NCBI GenBank assembly: GCA_900548905.1
Contig: URMK01000017.1
Location: 1-64,000 of the forward strand
DNA length: 64,000 nt
From: an uncultured Lachnospiraceae bacterium
GTDB lineage: Bacteria > Bacillota > Clostridia > Lachnospirales > Lachnospiraceae
Reading direction: 5' to 3'
Below the pieces are notes generated by a model. The model was not told where the DNA came from. It searched no databases and saw only the letters and a program-made list of their open reading frames with translations. Positions 61,421 to 64,000 of this stretch are shown here, piece by piece; position 1 is the first letter of the stretch, and every line of letters starts with the position of its first letter. A program made the translations under genes and the position numbers.

Positions 61421-62395
61421 ATGGATATTACATCAATACTTGCAAAAGCAGAAGCAGGAACTCTTCTGGACAAGGAGGATGCGGTGGCACTGCTGCATGC
61501 GGAGAATACTTCGTCTTCCTTTTACCAGCTGCTCGCTGCGGCTAACGGGCGTTCCCGCAGAGTGTTCGGTAACAGGGGCTACATCTTTGCCCAGATCGGT
61601 TTAAACGCATATCCCTGCAGCGGGAACTGCAGCTTCTGTTCCCTGGCGGAAAAGCATTTTGTGGTGGGGGAGAACTATGAAAAGTCCTGCGATGAGGTGG
61701 TGGCCCAGGTACAGGAGATGGAAACGGGCAGCATTGACGCGCTGTTTCTCATGACGACCGCGGATTATCCCCAGGAACGTTTCCTGGAAATCGGGAAGGC
61801 GGTCCGTCAGGTACTGGACCGCAGGGTGCATCTGGTGGCGAATATCGGGGATTTTGACGGGACGAGGGCGCACCAGCTGAAGGAGGCCGGCTTTGACGGA
61901 GCCTATCATATTGTCCGTCTCAGGGAGGGTACGGATACCCGGATACCGCGGGAAACGAGAATTGCCACACTGGATGCCATACAGGAGGCGGGGCTGGAGC
62001 TTTATTACTGTGTGGAGCCTATCGGACCGGAGCATACCTATGAAGAGCTGGCGGATGAAATGCTCCGGGCGAGAGACTATAAGGTGAATATGATGGCGGT
62101 TATGGGCCGGGTAGGAGTTCCCGGAACCCGGTTTGCGGACAGCGGTGAAATCACGGAACTGGAACTCACCAAAATAGCCGCGGTTGCCGGTCTGGTAACG
62201 GCTCCGGGTAAAAGCATGAACGTACATGAGCCTAAGAAAATGGCCCTCCTCGCAGGGGTGAACCAGCTCTATGCAGAGGTGGGGATCAATCCCCGGGATA
62301 CGAGTGAAAAGACAGAGGACAACAGGGGGATGGGCATCCGGGAGACGGTGAAGTATCTGGAGGAAGCGGAATACCGGGTGGAAAGAAGATCCTGA
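61421..62395 (+). CDS. BioB-like radical SAM enzyme
   Basis: 324 residues. The [4Fe-4S] motif is C66-x3-C70-x2-C73 (PCSGNCSFCSL), in the early part as in BioB/HydE/PylB-type enzymes. Also LFLMTTADYPQERFL, CVEPIGPEHTYEEL and the C-terminal PKKMALLAGVNQLYAEVGINP. Biotin synthase itself usually has nearby bio genes; none is seen. Catalysis of a C-S, C-C or C-H transformation is expected, substrate unknown. It starts 53 bases after the GTPase, so is probably the third gene of a three-gene operon. Confidence 0.8.
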   Translation: MDITSILAKAEAGTLLDKEDAVALLHAENTSSSFYQLLAAANGRSRRVFGNRGYIFAQIGLNAYPCSGNCSFCSLAEKHFVVGENYEKSCDEVVAQVQEMETGSIDALFLMTTADYPQERFLEIGKAVRQVLDRRVHLVANIGDFDGTRAHQLKEAGFDGAYHIVRLREGTDTRIPRETRIATLDAIQEAGLELYYCVEPIGPEHTYEELADEMLRARDYKVNMMAVMGRVGVPGTRFADSGEITELELTKIAAVAGLVTAPGKSMNVHEPKKMALLAGVNQLYAEVGINPRDTSEKTEDNRGMGIRETVKYLEEAEYRVERRS

Positions 62396-62558
62396 GAAGC
62401 CGGGTAGGGGGTAAGATGCCCTGCGCCGCAGGCTTAAGACAATAGTAGGGCAGGTACAGGCAAACTGTCTGCCGGAGGATGGTTACCATAAAATGCAGGC
62501 TCTGTGCTTGTTATCATAAATTCGGCCTTTTTGTTGAAATAGAGAGTATAATCAGGCG

Positions 62559-62587
62559 TTGCCTTTTCCGATCCTCTTTGTTATACT
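62559..62587 (+). promoter_or_regulatory. Promoter for the diguanylate cyclase gene
   Basis: TTGCCT (62559-62564) and TATACT (62582-62587), spacer 17. The ribosome binding site GGGAGG follows about 40 bases later. Confidence 0.55.
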
Positions 62588-62639
62588 GGATATATTATGA
62601 ACAAGTTGAAATATAAAGTGAGCAGGGAGGAAGATAGGC

Positions 62640-64000
62640 ATGGGCAATGGAAACGGACAGCACAGCCATGATTATCAGATCCTTTTTAACAGCATTCCTG
62701 GGGGAGCCTGCCTGTGCCGCCGGGAGGACGGCTGCACTATGACGGAAATCAGCGGGGGGTTCCTGGAATTGACCGGATTCAGCCGCAAGGAGCTGGAGGA
62801 GAAATTCGGTAATCGTCTTGTTATGATGATCGATCCGGCTGACCGTGAGACAATAGCTGATACGATCCTTTCCCTGGACGAAAGGACCGAGAACAAATCA
62901 TACAGCTTCCGGCTTCTCTGCAAAGACGGGAACTATAAATGGGTGGCTGACAGCATGCGGCTTCTCCGGGAGGAGGGTGGCTGCTGTCAGGTTTTTTGTG
63001 TATTGCAGGATATCACGGAATCCGGCAATGCCAGAGAGGAGCTGCGTCTGTCACTGGAGCGCCACCGGATCATAATGGATCAGACAACGGATATTATTTT
63101 CGAGTGGAACATTCCTGCGGATACACTGGTATTTTCTTCGAACTGGAAAAAGAAATTCGGATATGAGGCCGTGTATCACGGGCTTGGAGGCGGAGAAGAA
63201 TTTCCCCATATATATGCCCGGGACAGGGCAGCCCTGTTAAAGCTTATGGAAAACGTTAAGAAAGGGGCGGCCTATTCCACGGAGGAACTGCGTATCCGGA
63301 ATGCGGAAGGGAACCCTATCTGGTGCAGAGTGCGGGCCACTGATCAGTATGATGCTTCCGGAAGGCCTTTAAAAGCGGTTGGAGTCATTACGGATATCGA
63401 TAAGGAAAAACAGATGCTCGACACCCTGCGCCGCCGTGCGGAAAGGGACGCTTTAACAGGTCTGTTTAACCGGGAAGAGACGGAACAGCAGATCCGCAGG
63501 TACCTGAAAGAGGAGCCGGAGGAGCTTTGCGCCCTGTTTATGATCGATACGGATAATTTCAAACAGGTCAATGACTGCTACGGGCATCTGTTCGGGGACG
63601 CGGTGCTTACGGAACTGGCGGCAGGCATGAAGAAGCTGACACGGCAGACCGATGTGGTGGGAAGAATAGGCGGTGATGAGTTCACGGTCTTTTTGAAGAA
63701 TATCCCGTCACGTAAAATAGGGGAGGAGAAGGCGGAAAAGCTGCTTTCCATGTTCCGTAATCTGTTCCTTGAGGAAAAGCAGGCCATTGCGGTTAGCTGC
63801 AGTGTGGGAGTGGCGTTCTATCCGGAGGACGGGACGGATTTCCCTTCCCTGTACCACAGTGCCGACCTGGCGCTGTACGAAGCAAAAAGCAGGGGGAAGG
63901 ATCAATATACTCTGTTTCATTCCCGCAGGGAGAATTCCAAGGCCCAGATGGGTTATTCCACTCTGGGGGCCGCTATTGATTCGGATCTGCGTTATTCCAC
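62640..64000 (+). CDS. PAS-PAS-GGDEF diguanylate cyclase (cut by window end)
   Basis: The ATG at 62640 opens a frame that stays open to the window edge, 453 residues visible. Two PAS-like domains (about 15-125, ending CVLQDITE; 140-250, ending VGVITDIDKEK) precede a GGDEF domain with the intact motif at residues 344-348 and an RQTD I-site five residues before it. It should make c-di-GMP and be product-inhibited. The C-terminal end is missing, so an EAL or other domain may follow. Confidence 0.9.
   Translation, partial: MGNGNGQHSHDYQILFNSIPGGACLCRREDGCTMTEISGGFLELTGFSRKELEEKFGNRLVMMIDPADRETIADTILSLDERTENKSYSFRLLCKDGNYKWVADSMRLLREEGGCCQVFCVLQDITESGNAREELRLSLERHRIIMDQTTDIIFEWNIPADTLVFSSNWKKKFGYEAVYHGLGGGEEFPHIYARDRAALLKLMENVKKGAAYSTEELRIRNAEGNPIWCRVRATDQYDASGRPLKAVGVITDIDKEKQMLDTLRRRAERDALTGLFNREETEQQIRRYLKEEPEELCALFMIDTDNFKQVNDCYGHLFGDAVLTELAAGMKKLTRQTDVVGRIGGDEFTVFLKNIPSRKIGEEKAEKLLSMFRNLFLEEKQAIAVSCSVGVAFYPEDGTDFPSLYHSADLALYEAKSRGKDQYTLFHSRRENSKAQMGYSTLGAAIDSDLRYS

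Overview
The window reads as a chromosomal segment of a gut-type Clostridia, most likely Lachnospiraceae. The basis is AGGAGG-type ribosome binding sites, many short-gap or overlapping operons, TTGACA/TATACT promoters, abundant AraC, GntR, LacI and PadR regulators, large hybrid histidine kinases, clostridial glycoside hydrolases and hybrid-cluster protein. Genus is inference. I saw no rRNA, tRNA, CRISPR, transposase or phage genes.

Layout. 0.2-7.0 kb: a run of small-enzyme genes (C_GCAxxG_C_C redox protein, metallophosphoesterase, SUFU-domain protein, flavoprotein, methyltransferase, XRE regulator, NADAR protein, DJ-1/PfpI protein). 7.0-9.4 kb: a broken wHTH gene, a CAT-family acetyltransferase and a YjbR-EVE fusion in AT-richer DNA, with copies of a 27-nt palindromic repeat at 4.35 and 8.2 kb. 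9.6-11.5 kb: a PadR/DUF1700/secreted-protein operon. 11.7-24.1 kb: two large hybrid kinases flanking a membrane-anchored protein, hcp and a GntR-M32 peptidase pair. 24.1-30.3 kb: a maltodextrin locus (LacI regulator, binding protein, two permeases, GH13) with a palindromic operator and a possible cre site.

30.3-33.5 kb: a cobalamin riboswitch with a terminator ahead of a cobalt ECF transporter, cbiQ-cbiO-cbiM-cbiN. 33.6-36.4 kb: an AT-richer stretch with two truncated genes, a GNAT and a NUDIX gene. 36.4-38.6 kb: an antibiotic-resistance-type ABC-F gene behind a leader that has a strong promoter, a five-codon ORF (MRLRK), two terminators and long-range pairing. This looks like a ribosome-mediated attenuator and is the clearest regulatory finding. 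38.6-45.3 kb: a pol-beta nucleotidyltransferase, an AraC regulator, an ECF sigma/anti-sigma pair, a phosphoesterase and a DUF4474 protein with a Cys/Pro repeat tail. 45.5-50.0 kb: a Cys-rich protein, a CMD-family protein and an RpiR-MFS-phosphodiesterase operon.

50.1-62.4 kb: a region of AraC regulators, two URO-D superfamily proteins, a GH50-like and a GH2 glycoside hydrolase, then a tight cluster of a URO-D/thioredoxin-like fusion, a CobW-type GTPase and a BioB-like radical SAM enzyme. The cluster matches no pathway I can name and is the best candidate for an undescribed system. The window ends inside a PAS-GGDEF diguanylate cyclase.
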